A stretch of DNA of 64,000 bases, from NCBI RefSeq assembly GCF_003096075.1, contig NZ_CP015449.1, forward strand, positions 1,977,001-2,041,000, read 5' to 3'. Shown here piece by piece: positions 26,014 through 36,318 of this stretch. Position 1 is the first letter of the stretch, and each line of letters starts with the position of its first letter. Below the pieces are notes generated by a model. That model had not been told where the DNA came from and made no database searches. It saw nothing but the letters and a program-made list of their open reading frames with translations. The DNA is from Dietzia lutea. GTDB taxonomy: Bacteria; Actinomycetota; Actinomycetes; Mycobacteriales; Mycobacteriaceae. The translations under genes were made by a program, and so were the position numbers.

Positions 26014-26808
26014 ATGACCTTCGACCTCGCCGACACCCCGCTCGTCACCCTCGCCGAGGGTGTGCTCACGCTCCCGGTCTCCCTGGAGGGCAGGGGCAAC
26101 TCGCTGGACTCCGACGCGGTCGACCAGGCGTCGGTCGCGCTGCGCGCCCTGCTCGCGGGTGAGATCGACGCCGGCGCGGTCCTCCTGGTGGGCCTGGGCG
26201 CGAACTTCTGCGCGGGCGGCAACGTCCCGGGCTTCGCCGCGGCCCCCGACCGCGCGGAGCACGTGCGCGAGCTCGCCGACCGTCTCCACGCGGTCGTCCG
26301 TCAGCTCGACGAGCTCCCCGTGCCGGTCGTGGCCGCCGTCGCGGGGTGGGCGGCCGGCGCCGGGGCCTCGCTGGTCCTGGCCGCGGACTTCTCGGTCGGC
26401 GGCCCCGACACCCGGCTGCTGGCGGCCTATCCGGGTATCGGCCTGTCCCCCGACGGCGGGATGTCGTGGCGCCTGCCCCGCGCGATCGGCCAGGGTGCGG
26501 CTCGGGCGTTCATCATCAGCAACGAGCCGATGGACGGTGCGAGGGCGTACCAATTGGGCCTGCTCACGACGTTCGTCGACGGCGACGTCCGCGAGGCCGC
26601 GCGCGAGCTGGCGGTCCGCCTGGCCGCCGGGCCCCGGGAGTCACACGCGGCCGCCAAAGCCCTGCTCCGCGCCTCGGAGTCCACGACGCTGGCCGAGCAG
26701 CTCGACGCCGAGCGGGATTCGATCGCCCGGCTGGCCGTCTCCCCGGACGGCGTCGAGGGCGTGGACGCCTTCGTCGCCAAGCGCACGCCGGAGTTCGGCG
26801 GGCGCTGA
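26014..26808 (+). CDS. enoyl-CoA hydratase/isomerase family protein
   Basis: A 264-aa crotonase. The oxyanion hole segment is LVGLGANFCAGGNVPGF and the second loop is VAAVAGWAAGAGASLVLAADFSV. The active-site segment YPGIGLSPDGGMSWRLPRAIG has Asp in the position where hydratases have the second Glu, as in PaaG-type isomerases. Isomerisation or another crotonase reaction is therefore more likely than classical hydration. The start is ATG at 26014 behind GGGAG. It is monocistronic, divergent from the fakA-like gene and convergent with ung. The substrate is unknown. Confidence 0.87.
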   Translation: MTFDLADTPLVTLAEGVLTLPVSLEGRGNSLDSDAVDQASVALRALLAGEIDAGAVLLVGLGANFCAGGNVPGFAAAPDRAEHVRELADRLHAVVRQLDELPVPVVAAVAGWAAGAGASLVLAADFSVGGPDTRLLAAYPGIGLSPDGGMSWRLPRAIGQGAARAFIISNEPMDGARAYQLGLLTTFVDGDVREAARELAVRLAAGPRESHAAAKALLRASESTTLAEQLDAERDSIARLAVSPDGVEGVDAFVAKRTPEFGGR

Positions 26809-26824
26809 CGCGACGGGGCCTGCT

Positions 26825-26846
26825 GGCCGGTCCGCCGGCACCGGCC
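26825..26846. terminator. weak hairpin between convergent crotonase and ung genes
   Basis: GGCCGG (26825-26830) and CCGGCC (26841-26846) can pair across a 10-base loop in the 54-bp convergent gap. Only six base pairs. Confidence 0.25.
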
Positions 26847-26862
26847 CGCCCGCCTCCTGCCT

Positions 26863-27570
26863 CTACGCTTGTCGGGGCTCGTCGGGGAGGCTCCAGTCGA
26901 CCGGCTCCACGCCGAGTCGGCGAAGCTCCTCGTTCGCCCGACTGAACGGCCTGGAGCCGAAGAAGCCCCGCGATGCCGACAGCGGCGAGGGGTGCGCGGA
27001 GGCGATGACCGGAGTGTCGCCGAGCATCGGCGCCAGTGACTGCGCGTCGCGTCCCCACAGGATCGCCACCATGGGCCGTTCGCGCTCGACGAGCGCCTCG
27101 ATCGCCCGCTGGGTGATCTCCTCCCAGCCCTTGCGGCGGTGCGAGGCGGGCTCGCCGGGGGCCACGGTGAGCACCCGGTTGAGCAGCAGCACGCCCGCCC
27201 GGGTCCACGCGCCGAGGTCACCGTGTCGGGGGGCCGGCAGCCCGAGGTCGTCGGTGTACTCGCGGTAGATGTTGACCAGGCTGCGGGGCAGCGGGCGCAC
27301 GTCCGCCTCGACCGCGAAGCTCAGTCCGATCGGATGCCCGGGCGTGGGATACGGGTCCTGGCCCACGATGAGCACGCGGACGTCGTCGAACGGCTGCGTG
27401 AACGCCCGCAGGACACGGTCCGCGTCCGGCAGGAAACCCCGGCCGGCGGCGTTCTCGGCGCGGAGGAAGTCGCCCATCTCGTGGATTCGCTCCTCGACCG
27501 GGGCCAGGGCCTCCGCCCAGCCGGGGTCGAGGAGGTCGGCGAGCGGCGCGGGGGTGCGTCGTGGTGCCAC
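26863..27570 (-). CDS. ung: uracil-DNA glycosylase
   Basis: Family 1 UDG, removing uracil from DNA. The 235-aa protein shows the water-activating motif [20 protein letters not shown] with the catalytic Asp, the LLLNRVLTV segment, and the C-terminal leucine-loop motif [18 protein letters not shown] with the catalytic His. The length is normal. It starts 3 bp downstream of the gamma-carbonic anhydrase stop. Confidence 0.97.
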   Translation of the reverse strand: MAPRRTPAPLADLLDPGWAEALAPVEERIHEMGDFLRAENAAGRGFLPDADRVLRAFTQPFDDVRVLIVGQDPYPTPGHPIGLSFAVEADVRPLPRSLVNIYREYTDDLGLPAPRHGDLGAWTRAGVLLLNRVLTVAPGEPASHRRKGWEEITQRAIEALVERERPMVAILWGRDAQSLAPMLGDTPVIASAHPSPLSASRGFFGSRPFSRANEELRRLGVEPVDWSLPDEPRQA

Positions 27571-27573
27571 CGG

Positions 27574-28095
27574 TCAGTCCAGGCGGCGCAGGTCGGCGCG
27601 GTAGCGCATGGCGTTGTCGTGGTACATCTGCGTGTTGCCCTCGAGCATCGCGGGGTCGACCTTGTGGCCCTCCCGGATCTTCGCGGGCATCCCCATCGCC
27701 ATGCGGCGGTCGGGCAGCTCGAACCGCGGGGGCACCAGGCACCCCGCGGCGACGACGGCGCCCGCGCCGATGACTGCGCCGTTGAGCACGATCGACCCGG
27801 ACGAGATCAGCGTGCGGTCACCGATGGTCGCGCCCTCGATGTGGGCGTTGTGCCCGACCACGCAGTGCTCGCCGATGATCGTCGCGTCGCTCGCCGTGCA
27901 GTGCACGATCGTGCCGTCCTGGATGTTGGACATGGCGCCGACCTCGATGCGCCCGTAGTCCCCGCGCAGCACGGCGGTGGGCCACACCGAGACGCCGGGT
28001 CCGAGGGTCACCCGCCCGATGACCACCGCGTCGGGGTGCACCCACGCGTCGGGGGCGATGTCGGGTTCGAGGTCTCCGAGTGCGTAGACGGCCAT
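27574..28095 (-). CDS. gamma-carbonic anhydrase-like protein (left-handed beta-helix)
   Basis: A 173-aa hexapeptide-repeat protein of the gamma-CA/YrdA family. Visible motifs are WPTAVLRGDYGRIEVG, SNIQDGTIVHC and GEHCVVGHNAHIEGATIGD, supplying the three zinc-binding His, then a helical C-terminus with MAMGMPAKIRE. Many family members bind metal but lack measurable CO2 hydration; activity cannot be judged from sequence. It lies between thiL (9 bp upstream) and ung in one transcription unit. Confidence 0.9.
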   Translation of the reverse strand: MAVYALGDLEPDIAPDAWVHPDAVVIGRVTLGPGVSVWPTAVLRGDYGRIEVGAMSNIQDGTIVHCTASDATIIGEHCVVGHNAHIEGATIGDRTLISSGSIVLNGAVIGAGAVVAAGCLVPPRFELPDRRMAMGMPAKIREGHKVDPAMLEGNTQMYHDNAMRYRADLRRLD

Positions 28096-28104
28096 GCGTC
28101 CACC

Positions 28105-29118
28105 CTAGTTCGCGCCCCGCGCCGAGTCCCAGCCCCCGGGGACCCGCGGCTGGCCGTCGAGTGTGACGCGCCCCGGCTCACCGGCCCGGACGGTGCCGAT
28201 CACCGTGAACCCGGCCGGCGGGGTGGTCCCGGGTGGGAAGGTGCCGAGCAGGCCGTGGTCCTCGCCGCCGTCGAGCACCCAGTCCGTGACCTGCGCGGCG
28301 GGGTCGGCCGCGCCGAGCGTACCGGCGGCTTCGTACAGGAGGGGGTCGACGGGGAGCGCGTCCGCGGTGAGGTCGGCCGCGACGCCCGAGGCGCGCGCCA
28401 GGCCCGACAGGTCTCGCAGCAGGCCGTCGCTGACATCGGTGAGGGACCGTGCCCCCGCGAGGCGCGCCGCGGTCCCGAGTCCGATCGGGGGCACGGGAAC
28501 GCGGTGCGACTGCTGTAGAGGCCCCTGGGGATGTCCGGCGAGGAGGAGCGCGAGGCCGGCCGCCGAGCGCCCGGGGGTCCCGGTGAGTGCGACGGCATCC
28601 CCCGGCTCCGCGCCGTTGATGCGTAGTGCCCGGGCGCCGCGCGGGAGGGTGCCGATCGCGGTGACGCCGACGACGACGAGGTCGGCCCTGGTGAGATCGC
28701 CGCCCACCACGACGGCGCCGGATCGGGCGGCCTCCCCGTGGATCCCCGCGGCGAGGTCCTCGATCTGCCCCATGGTCGTCCCGGCGGGTACCGCGAGGGC
28801 GACGAGCACACGGGTGCAGTCGGCGCCCATCGCCAGGACGTCGGAGACGTTCTGGGCCACCGCCCGGCGCCCCAGGTCGGCCCAGCCGGTGAAGTCCAGT
28901 CGGAAGTGGGTGCCCTCGACGAGCATGTCGGTGGTGACCACCGTCGCCTCCGCCGGCCCCAGCACCGCCGCGTCGTCCCCGTTGCCCACGGGATCGTCCG
29001 CATGCCCGTCGCCCGGCCCGCTGAGGACGGCGAGTACCGCCGCCTCCCCCGCCCGGGCAACGGTCAGGTCCCGGTCGGGGCTGACCGCATGGGCGGCGGT
29101 CTCGGCCCGGTCTGACAC
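28105..29118 (-). CDS. thiL: thiamine-monophosphate kinase
   Basis: ThiL phosphorylates TMP to TPP. The 337-aa PurM-like protein has VGNGDDAAVLGP (Mg-ATP Asp pair), TTDMLVEGTHFRLDFTGWADLGRRAVAQNVSDV, VVGGDLTRADLVVVGVTAIG and a late DVSDGLLRDLSGLA motif. GTG at 29118 is preferred because AAAAGGGG lies eight bases upstream; GTG at 29127, three codons earlier, sits directly on that signal. It is first in the thiL-gammaCA-ung run. Confidence 0.94.
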   Translation of the reverse strand: MSDRAETAAHAVSPDRDLTVARAGEAAVLAVLSGPGDGHADDPVGNGDDAAVLGPAEATVVTTDMLVEGTHFRLDFTGWADLGRRAVAQNVSDVLAMGADCTRVLVALAVPAGTTMGQIEDLAAGIHGEAARSGAVVVGGDLTRADLVVVGVTAIGTLPRGARALRINGAEPGDAVALTGTPGRSAAGLALLLAGHPQGPLQQSHRVPVPPIGLGTAARLAGARSLTDVSDGLLRDLSGLARASGVAADLTADALPVDPLLYEAAGTLGAADPAAQVTDWVLDGGEDHGLLGTFPPGTTPPAGFTVIGTVRAGEPGRVTLDGQPRVPGGWDSARGAN

Positions 29119-29239
29119 GGCGGCCACCCCTTTTCCCGTGGTGTCGCACGCCGGGAGCTCCGGCGCGGGTCTGTAGCGTTGCCGTCAGGCTAGCGGCCGC
29201 GCTCCGCGCCGGCCGCCGTGGGAGGAAGGACGACGCGAC

Positions 29240-29854
29240 GTGGCTTCGAGGGATTCGGACCCGGCCGACCGGTACGACGCCGGACCGAGGGACGCGGGTG
29301 CCGCGTCCGCGGCGCCGGTCTCGAAGATCGTGGTGGCGCTCGCCGCCGTCATCCCCCTCGCGATGCTGGCGGTGGTGCTGGTGATGGTGCGCGGAATCGG
29401 CGACGAGGCGGCAGAGGAGGCCGCGAGCGAGCCTGTGGCCGCCGTCGCCATCCCGGCGCCGGCTGCGGGGTCCGAGGAGTGCGCCGCCCTCGTCGGCCAG
29501 CTGCCCGAGATGCTCGGCGACGCCGCCCGGGTGGCGCTGGTCGAGCCGGCGCCCGAGGGGACGGCCGCCTACCGGATGCCGGACGCCGAGCCCATCATCG
29601 TGCGCTGCGGGCTGCCCGCGCCGCCGACGTTCACGGTCGGCGTGGGACTGCAGGAGGTCAACGGCGTGCAGTGGTTCAACGAGCCCGATCCGGACCCGGC
29701 CGTCACCGACTCCACGTGGGTCGCGGTCGACCGCCCGCAGTACGTGGCGGTGACCCTCCCCGAGGGCAGCGGCACCGGCCCGATCCAGGACCTGTCCGAC
29801 GCGCTCACCGCGGCGCTCGAGGAGGTCGAGCCGAACCCGGCCCCGGCGGGCTGA
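29240..29854 (+). CDS. DUF3515 family membrane-anchored protein
   Basis: A 204-aa protein with a cytoplasmic Asp/Arg-rich N-terminus, one transmembrane helix (about residues 29-50, IVVALAAVIPLAMLAVVLVM) and an outside domain with a conserved Cys pair region (EECAALVGQLPEML, IIVRCGLPAPP) and the core VNGVQWFNEPDPD and STWVAVDRPQYVAVTLP. This matches DUF3515, an actinobacterial family of unknown function, always between thiL and ddl. The start is GTG at 29240 with GGAGGAAGGA upstream. It converges on ddl. Confidence 0.88.
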   Translation: MASRDSDPADRYDAGPRDAGAASAAPVSKIVVALAAVIPLAMLAVVLVMVRGIGDEAAEEAASEPVAAVAIPAPAAGSEECAALVGQLPEMLGDAARVALVEPAPEGTAAYRMPDAEPIIVRCGLPAPPTFTVGVGLQEVNGVQWFNEPDPDPAVTDSTWVAVDRPQYVAVTLPEGSGTGPIQDLSDALTAALEEVEPNPAPAG

Positions 29855-29898
29855 CCCGCCCGAGGGCGCCCCGACAGGGCCCCACCGCGCCCTGAGGG

Positions 29899-31005
29899 TC
29901 AGCCGCGGGCGATCGCGGTGTGGATCAGCGTGTCGAGCAGACTCTCGTAGTCCACCCCGGTCGCCGCCCACATCTGCGGGTACATCGAGATCGGGGTGAA
30001 CCCCGGCATCGTGTTGACCTCGTTGATCACCGGCCCGTCGGCGGTGACGAAGAAGTCCACGCGGCTGAGACCGCGTCCGTCGAGGGCGTGGAACGCCTCG
30101 ACCGCCAGGGCCCGCAGCTGCGCGGTCTGCTCGGCCGGGAGGTCGGCGGGCAGATCGAAGGTCGTCACGTCGTCGAGGTACTTGGTGTCGAAGTCGTAGA
30201 AGGCGTCGCCCTCCGTCTCGCCCCCCACCCCGGTCGGTTCGCCGGGGATGTGCAGTTCGGCCGGCAGGCTCGCCTCGACCCGGCCGTCCGGGTACTCCAG
30301 CACCCCGCACTCGATCTCGCGGCCGACGATCGCGGCCTCGACGATCACCTTGTCGTCGAAGCGGCGGGCTTCAACGATCGCGGCGTCGAGGTCGGCCGCC
30401 CGCGAGACCTTGGTGATGCCGATGGACGAACCGCCGCGGGCGGGCTTGACGAACAACGGAAGTCCCAGCCGGTCGCGGTCGGCGGGCGAGAGCGTCGCGG
30501 TGCCGGGCCGCAGGACGACCTGGCGCCCGATGGGCAGCCCTGCCGCGCCCAGCACGACCTTGGTGAACTCCTTGTCCATCCCCGCCGCGCTGGCGAACAC
30601 ACCCGGCCCGACGTACGGGATGCCGGACAGCTCCAGCAGGCCCTGGATGGTCCCGTCCTCGGCGTGGGTGCCGTGCATGGCAGGGAAGACCACGTCCACC
30701 CGGGCGATCTCCTGCCCGGCCCGGTCGCCGTCGGCGTACCGCAGCACGCCGCGGTCGTCGGTGGACAGTCCGAGGGCGACCCGCGGTCGGCCGGCGTCGA
30801 CCACGGGCATGACCCGGTCGGCGATGCGCAGGTCCGCCGTGTCGTCGGATCCGAGGGTCCAGGCCCCCGCTTCGGTGATGCCGACGGGGATCACCTCGTA
30901 GCGGGAGCGGTCGAGGTGACCCATGACGGCACCGGCGGACACGCAGCTCACGGAGTGCTCGGAGCTGCGGCCGCCGTAGAGGACTGCGACGGTGATGCGA
31001 TTCAC
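29899..31005 (-). CDS. ddl: D-alanine--D-alanine ligase
   Basis: Makes the D-Ala-D-Ala dipeptide for peptidoglycan. The 368-aa ATP-grasp protein has VAVLYGGRSSEHSVSCVSA, VVFPAMHGTHAEDGTIQGLLEL, the ATP loop PARGGSSIGITKV and the metal site SRVDFFVTADGPVINEVNTMPG. The start is GTG at 31005. It is 10 bp downstream of gpsA and certainly co-transcribed. Confidence 0.97.
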   Translation of the reverse strand: MNRITVAVLYGGRSSEHSVSCVSAGAVMGHLDRSRYEVIPVGITEAGAWTLGSDDTADLRIADRVMPVVDAGRPRVALGLSTDDRGVLRYADGDRAGQEIARVDVVFPAMHGTHAEDGTIQGLLELSGIPYVGPGVFASAAGMDKEFTKVVLGAAGLPIGRQVVLRPGTATLSPADRDRLGLPLFVKPARGGSSIGITKVSRAADLDAAIVEARRFDDKVIVEAAIVGREIECGVLEYPDGRVEASLPAELHIPGEPTGVGGETEGDAFYDFDTKYLDDVTTFDLPADLPAEQTAQLRALAVEAFHALDGRGLSRVDFFVTADGPVINEVNTMPGFTPISMYPQMWAATGVDYESLLDTLIHTAIARG

Positions 31006-31015
31006 CGGGCCGAGG

Positions 31016-32014
31016 CTACTCGGGCTTGGTGCTGCGTCTCATGAGGCGCACCGCCACCTCCACGGCGTCGCCGCCCTCGTGGCAGATCTCGTGGACGGCC
31101 TCGGTGAGCGGCATCTCGACCCCGGTCCGCCGGGCCAGCTCGCGGATCGAGGTGCACGACTTGACGCCTTCGGCGACCTGGCCGTTGGTCGCCCGCTGCG
31201 CCTGTTCGAGGGTCTCGCCGCGGCCCAGCCGCTCCCCGAAGGTCCGGTTGCGCGACAGCGGCGAGGTGCAGGTGGCCACGAGGTCGCCCAGCCCGGCCAG
31301 CCCGGCGAACGTCATCTGGTTCGCGCCCAGCGCCACCCCGAGCCGGGTGGTCTCGGCCAGCCCCCGCGTGACGAGGGTGGCCATGGTGTTGTCCCCCAGG
31401 CCCATCCCGGTGGCGATCCCGCACACCAGCGCGATGACGTTCTTGGTGGCGCCGCCGATCTCGCACCCCACGACGTCGGTGTTGGTGTACGGCCGGAAGT
31501 ACGGGGTGGAGAACGCGTCCTGGAGGCGGGCGGCCCGCTCCTCGTCCGAACACGCGATCACGGTGGCGGCGGGCTGTCCCTCGGCGATCTCGCGGGCGAG
31601 GTTCGGGCCGGACAGCACGGCGATGCGGGACTCCGGCAGACCGACGACCTCCGCCACGACCTCGCTGATGCGCATGAGGGTGCCGGTCTCGATGCCCTTG
31701 GCCAACGAGAGGACGCCGGCGTCGGGCTCGAAGGACCGGACCCAGGTCTCGAGGTTGCCGCGCAGGCTCTGCGAGGGCACGGCGAGCACGACCTCCTCGG
31801 CGCCCTCGAGGACCTCCGCGGGATCGGTGGACGCGGACACGCTCGCGGGCAGCACGATGTCGGGCAGGTACGTGGGGTTGCAGTGCGCTCCGTTGATATC
31901 GGCCGCCACCTCCTCGCGGCGGGCCCACATCACGACCTCGGACCCGGCATCGGCGAGCACCTTGCCGACCGCGGTCCCCCAGGATCCCGCTCCCATCACC
32001 GCGATCCGCGCCAT
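31016..32014 (-). CDS. gpsA: NAD(P)-dependent glycerol-3-phosphate dehydrogenase
   Basis: GpsA reduces DHAP to sn-glycerol-3-phosphate for phospholipid synthesis. The 332-aa protein has the Rossmann motif [38 protein letters not shown] and the catalytic Lys in [16 protein letters not shown], then the substrate Arg-Asn region [13 protein letters not shown]. The start is ATG at 32014. It heads the gpsA-ddl unit, divergent from cofC. Confidence 0.97.
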   Translation of the reverse strand: MARIAVMGAGSWGTAVGKVLADAGSEVVMWARREEVAADINGAHCNPTYLPDIVLPASVSASTDPAEVLEGAEEVVLAVPSQSLRGNLETWVRSFEPDAGVLSLAKGIETGTLMRISEVVAEVVGLPESRIAVLSGPNLAREIAEGQPAATVIACSDEERAARLQDAFSTPYFRPYTNTDVVGCEIGGATKNVIALVCGIATGMGLGDNTMATLVTRGLAETTRLGVALGANQMTFAGLAGLGDLVATCTSPLSRNRTFGERLGRGETLEQAQRATNGQVAEGVKSCTSIRELARRTGVEMPLTEAVHEICHEGGDAVEVAVRLMRRSTKPE

Positions 32015-32121
32015 CTTCGCCTCCCGGCCCTCGTCGTCCCTGCCCGCCGACCGCGGTGGATCCCGGCAAACGCTACCCGGCGCGGGACGCCACCGAGGCG
32101 CGGCTGGCAGGATGGCGGGCG

Positions 32122-32841
32122 ATGAGCACAGCTGAGGGCGGCACGACCGGCACTGACGGCTGGACGATCGTCGTCCCCGTCAAGGCGCTGGACCGCGCGA
32201 AGAGTCGCCTGGATCCGGCTCTGCCGTCGGCCGGGCGGAAGGCCCTCGTCCTGGCGATGGCCGCCGACGTACTGCGGGCGTGCCTCGCCACCCCCGGTGT
32301 CGGTCGGGTCCGTGTCGTCTCCGCCGTCGATCCGCTCGTCCGGGACCTGGCGGCCCGGGTCGGCGCGGAGTTCGTCCCGGAGCCACAGCAGGCCCCCCGC
32401 CCCCGCGTCGACCCCCTCAACGCCGCGCTGACGGCCGCGCTCGCCGACGTCCACGGACCGGTCGGGGTCGTCACCGCCGATCTGCCCGAGCTCCGCCCGC
32501 ATCACCTCGCGCGCATCCTCGCCTCCGCCGCGCGGCATCCCCATTCGACGGTCGCGGACCATCGCGGGGCCGGGACGACGATGGCGTTCTGGACGGGCGC
32601 GCCGGAGTCCCGCGTGTGCCGTTTCGGCCCCGACTCCGCGACCCGGTTCCGCGCGGGCGGGGCAGTGACCGTCGGCGTGGCGGCCGATCTCGCCGCGGCC
32701 GCCCGGGACGTCGACATCCCGGCCGATCTCGCCACCCTCTCGGCCCGCGACGTGGGAGCCGCCACGGCCGAGACGCTGCGGGACCCCTCGACGCGGCACG
32801 CCACACACGTCCACGGGGTATCGGCCACAATGGTGCGGTGA
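32122..32841 (+). CDS. fbiD: phosphoenolpyruvate/2-phospholactate guanylyltransferase (CofC/FbiD)
   Basis: A 239-aa nucleotidyltransferase of coenzyme F420 biosynthesis; in mycobacteria FbiD activates phosphoenolpyruvate with GTP. Features are [16 protein letters not shown] at the N-terminus, [18 protein letters not shown], and a late [32 protein letters not shown] segment. ATG at 32122 is chosen because the protein then begins just before the conserved core. The ppk start overlaps its stop (GTGA), giving a cofC-ppk-mutT1 operon. The other F420 genes are not in the window. Confidence 0.88.
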   Translation: MSTAEGGTTGTDGWTIVVPVKALDRAKSRLDPALPSAGRKALVLAMAADVLRACLATPGVGRVRVVSAVDPLVRDLAARVGAEFVPEPQQAPRPRVDPLNAALTAALADVHGPVGVVTADLPELRPHHLARILASAARHPHSTVADHRGAGTTMAFWTGAPESRVCRFGPDSATRFRAGGAVTVGVAADLAAAARDVDIPADLATLSARDVGAATAETLRDPSTRHATHVHGVSATMVR

Positions 32842-34934
32842 CCGTAGAACAGCACGCCCTCCAGGGACTGCCCCGGCCCCGAGACCGTTACCTCAACCGC
32901 GAACTGAGCTGGCTCGACTTCAACGCGCGGGTCCTCGCGCTGGCCGGCGAGAAGGATCTCCCGCTGCTGGAGAGGGCCAAGTTCCTCGCGATCTTCGCCT
33001 CCAACCTGGACGAGTTCTACATGGTGCGCGTCGCCGGCCTCAAACGACGTGACAAGACGGGGTTGTCGGTCCGTTCCGCCGACGGTCAGACGCCAGCCGA
33101 GCAACTCGGGCGGATCAGTCTGCGCACGCGCGAGCTGTGTGACGAGCAGACCCGGTTGTTCCGCGACGAGATCCGACCGGAGCTGGAGGCGAACGGCATC
33201 CGGATCCTCCCGTGGTCCGAACTCACCGCGGACGAGCGGTTCTCACTGGCGGAACTGTTCCGCAACTCGATCTTCCCGGTGCTCACCCCGCTGGCGGTGG
33301 ACCCGGCGCACCCGTTCCCGTACATCTCGGGCCTGAGCCTCAACCTCGCGGTCATCATCCGTGACCTCGACTCGGGCCAGGAGCACTTCGCCCGGGTGAA
33401 GATCCCCCACAACGTCCCCCGCTTCGTCCGGGTGGACCGCGGGGGACCGGACGAGTACTCGTTCGTCCCCGCCGAGGACATCATCGCCGCGCACCTGGGC
33501 GAGTTGTTCCAGGGAATGGAGGTCGTCGAACACCACGTCTTCCGGGTGACCCGCAATGCGGACATGGAGGTCGAGGAGGACCGAGACGAGGACCTGCTGC
33601 AGGCTCTCGAGCGTGAACTGGCGCGTCGCCGCTTCGGGTCGGCGGTGCGGTTGGAGATCGCGGAGGACACCACCCCGCGGATGCTGCGGATCCTGCAGCG
33701 GGAACTCGACGTCGACTCCGCCGACGTCATCCGGTTCTCCGGTCTGCTCGACCTCACCGGCCTGTGGCAGATCCACGGACTGGACCTTCCCGACCTCAAG
33801 GACCCGGCCATGGTCCCGGCCACTCCCCCGGCCTTCGGGGAACGGGAGACAGCCCGCAACATCTTCGCCTCCCTGCAGGAGTGCGACGTCCTCGTCGAGC
33901 ACCCCTACGACTCGTTCGCCACGACCGTGCAGCGGTTCATCGAGCAGGCCGCCGCGGACGAGGACGTCCTGGCGATCAAGCAGACCCTCTACCGGACCTC
34001 CGGTGACTCCCCCATCGTCAACGCGCTCGTCGACGCCGCGGCGGCCGGCAAGCAGGTGGTCGCGCTGGTGGAGATCAAGGCCCGGTTCGACGAGCAGAAC
34101 AACATCCGGTGGGCCCGCGAGCTCGAGCAGGCCGGCGTGCACGTCGTCTACGGTCTGCTCGGCCTCAAGACGCACTGCAAGACCTGCCTGGTGGTGCGCA
34201 AGGAGGGCGACCGGCTACAGCGGTACGCGCACATCGGCACCGGCAACTACAACCCCAAGACGGCCCGGCTGTACGAGGACGTGGGACTGTTCACGGCCGA
34301 CGAGGAGGTCGTGTCGGACCTGACGGACCTGTTCAACCACCTCACCGGGTTCTCCAACGTGAGCAAGTACCGCCGTCTCCTGGTGGCGCCGGAGGGCATC
34401 CGCTCCGGCATCATCGAGCGAATCGACCGCGAGATCGCCCTGGCCGAGGAGGGGCACGAGGCGGGCATCCGGCTCAAGGCCAACGCGTTGGTGGACGAGC
34501 AGGTGATCGACGCGCTGTACCGCGCCTCCCAGGCCGGCGTGCCGGTCGAGATCGTGGTGCGCGGCATCTGTTCGCTCCGCGCCGGGGTCCCGGGCCTGAG
34601 CGAGAACATCCACGTCCGGTCGATCCTCGGCCGCTTCCTCGAGCACTCGCGGATCCTGCACTTCCGTGGTGCGGACGAGGTGTTCATCGGCAGTGCGGAC
34701 ATGATGCACCGCAACCTCGACCGCCGGGTCGAGGTGATGGTCACCGTCTCCGACCACCGCCTCAAGGAGCAGATCCGCCGCATCTTCGACTCGGCGCTCG
34801 ACCCGGCGACCCGCAGCTTCCACCTCCAACCGGACGCGACCTGGCGACGCATGCCGGCGCCGGAGGACTGGGACGACTCGGTCGATCACCAGGAGCGCAT
34901 GGCCTCCCAGCACGCGGGGTTCCGGAACCGATGA
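32838..34934 (+). CDS. ppk: polyphosphate kinase 1
   Basis: PPK1 makes inorganic polyphosphate from ATP. The 698-aa protein begins shortly before [20 protein letters not shown]. It has the autophosphorylated His in [23 protein letters not shown] and the second active-site His in [26 protein letters not shown]. The start is GTG at 32838 in a four-base overlap with fbiD; the long in-frame extension upstream lies inside fbiD and is a shadow. The stop overlaps the mutT1 start (ATGA). Confidence 0.97.
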   Translation: MTVEQHALQGLPRPRDRYLNRELSWLDFNARVLALAGEKDLPLLERAKFLAIFASNLDEFYMVRVAGLKRRDKTGLSVRSADGQTPAEQLGRISLRTRELCDEQTRLFRDEIRPELEANGIRILPWSELTADERFSLAELFRNSIFPVLTPLAVDPAHPFPYISGLSLNLAVIIRDLDSGQEHFARVKIPHNVPRFVRVDRGGPDEYSFVPAEDIIAAHLGELFQGMEVVEHHVFRVTRNADMEVEEDRDEDLLQALERELARRRFGSAVRLEIAEDTTPRMLRILQRELDVDSADVIRFSGLLDLTGLWQIHGLDLPDLKDPAMVPATPPAFGERETARNIFASLQECDVLVEHPYDSFATTVQRFIEQAAADEDVLAIKQTLYRTSGDSPIVNALVDAAAAGKQVVALVEIKARFDEQNNIRWARELEQAGVHVVYGLLGLKTHCKTCLVVRKEGDRLQRYAHIGTGNYNPKTARLYEDVGLFTADEEVVSDLTDLFNHLTGFSNVSKYRRLLVAPEGIRSGIIERIDREIALAEEGHEAGIRLKANALVDEQVIDALYRASQAGVPVEIVVRGICSLRAGVPGLSENIHVRSILGRFLEHSRILHFRGADEVFIGSADMMHRNLDRRVEVMVTVSDHRLKEQIRRIFDSALDPATRSFHLQPDATWRRMPAPEDWDDSVDHQERMASQHAGFRNR

Positions 34935-35845
34935 GCCCGAAGCCGGGGAAGTCCAGGGTCCGCGTGGTCCCGGCCGCCGGGGCCGTCCTGTACCGGAAGG
35001 ACGGCGACTCGCCGCTGTGTGCGGTCGTCCACCGGCCGCGCTACGACGACTGGTCCCTGCCCAAGGGCAAGGTCGACGCCGGCGAAGCACTGCCGGTCAC
35101 CGCCGTGCGCGAGATCGAGGAGGAGACGGGCTTCGCCGCCGAGTTGCGGTCCCGGATCGGGACCACCGCCTACCCCCTCAAGGAGAACACCCGCAAAGAG
35201 GTCACCTACTGGTCGGCGCTGGCCACCGGCGGTGACTTCGAACCCAACTCCGAGGTCGACGAGATCCGCTGGGTGCCCGTGGACGAGGCCAAGCGGCTCG
35301 TCTCCTACCCGCTCGACCGGAAGATCCTCAGCCGCTTCGACGACGCGCCGCGCGCCCGGTCGGTCCTGCTGCTCGTGCGGCACGCCAAGGCGGGGCGCCG
35401 GAGCGAGTGGAGCGGTGACGATGACCTGAGGCCGCTGGAGAAGAACGGCCGGGTGCAGGCCGAGATGTTGGCGCCGATGCTGCGGGCGTTCGGTGTCACC
35501 CGTCTCCACAGCGCGCCGCGGGTCCGGTGCGAGCAGACGCTCGCGCCACTGGCCGATGAACTCGGGGTCCCGGTCTCGACCGAGCCGGCGCTGAGCGACG
35601 AGGCCTACCTCGACGATCCCGTCGCGGCCGTGTCACGGCTGACCCGGATCGCCGCCGGTGAGGGTGTCGCCGCGGTGTCCTCGCAGGGCAGCGCCATCCC
35701 CGGGATGGTCCGTGATCTGGCCGGGCCGGCCGGCCTCGACGTGGGCGACGCGTCCACGAAGAAGGCCGGCGTCTGGGTGCTGGGGTTCGACGGCGGGACG
35801 GTGGTCCACGCCGACTACTACCCGAGCCCCCTACCGCTGTTCTGA
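34931..35845 (+). CDS. mutT1: MutT1-type NUDIX hydrolase with C-terminal histidine phosphatase domain
   Basis: A 304-aa two-domain protein. The N-terminal NUDIX box is complete ([22 protein letters not shown]). The C-terminal half is a histidine phosphatase with [20 protein letters not shown]. In mycobacteria this fusion hydrolyses 8-oxo-(d)GTP and diadenosine polyphosphates. ATG at 34931 overlaps the ppk stop by four bases, so polyphosphate synthesis and nucleotide sanitation are translationally coupled. It converges on hup. Confidence 0.95.
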   Translation: MSPKPGKSRVRVVPAAGAVLYRKDGDSPLCAVVHRPRYDDWSLPKGKVDAGEALPVTAVREIEEETGFAAELRSRIGTTAYPLKENTRKEVTYWSALATGGDFEPNSEVDEIRWVPVDEAKRLVSYPLDRKILSRFDDAPRARSVLLLVRHAKAGRRSEWSGDDDLRPLEKNGRVQAEMLAPMLRAFGVTRLHSAPRVRCEQTLAPLADELGVPVSTEPALSDEAYLDDPVAAVSRLTRIAAGEGVAAVSSQGSAIPGMVRDLAGPAGLDVGDASTKKAGVWVLGFDGGTVVHADYYPSPLPLF

Positions 35846-35917
35846 GGCGCGGGCGGCCACGCGGCCGGGTCACCCGGGTGCGGCCGGGGCCGAGCCAGCC
35901 GACCGAGGCCGAGCGGC

Positions 35918-36298
35918 TCAGCTGACCTTGTCGCGGAGGCCGACGCCGTTGGTGTGCAGGCCACCGAACGACTGGTGCGAACTCGACCGCTTGGCGGCGA
36001 GCCGCCCCTCGGGCAGCGTCTCGGTGCCCTGGATGACGGACTTGAAGTACTGACCCGGCCGGAACACCGGCGAGTAGGTCGGCGGGACCGGGATGGACTC
36101 GCCGGTGTGGGGGTTGCGCGCGACGCGGGCCGCACGTGCCTTCTTCTCGAAGATGCCGAAGCCCATGATGGTGATGGATTCCCCGGACGCCACCGTCCGC
36201 ACGATGATGTCGAGGGTGTTCTCCAGCGCCTCGGTGGCGAGCTGGTGGTCTCCGCCCATCCGGTCCGCCAGCTCGGCGATCAGGTCGGCTTTGTTCAC
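35918..36298 (-). CDS. hup: HU-family DNA-binding protein, short form
   Basis: A 126-aa nucleoid protein. It starts VNKADLIAELADRMGGDHQLAT from GTG at 36298 behind AAGGGGG, and has the core SGESITIMGFGIFEKKARAARVARNPHTGE with the DNA-binding arm. Beyond residue about 90 there is only a short Ser/Gly/Arg tail (FKSVIQGTETLPEGRLAAKR). The long lysine/alanine/proline repeat tail of mycobacterial HupB is absent. The position next to leuD matches mycobacterial hupB. Confidence 0.93.
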   Translation of the reverse strand: MNKADLIAELADRMGGDHQLATEALENTLDIIVRTVASGESITIMGFGIFEKKARAARVARNPHTGESIPVPPTYSPVFRPGQYFKSVIQGTETLPEGRLAAKRSSSHQSFGGLHTNGVGLRDKVS

Positions 36299-36318
36299 GT
36301 GGGGATCCCCCTTCGGGT

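Noticed and set aside
29119-29239. TPP riboswitch near thiL
   Set aside because: The 121-bp divergent gap lacks the conserved CTGAGA and ACCTGATCTGG-type elements.
28178-30310. 710-codon minus-strand frame across ddl, DUF3515 and thiL
   Set aside because: Overlaps three well-supported genes in other frames; Arg/Gly/Pro-rich without motifs.
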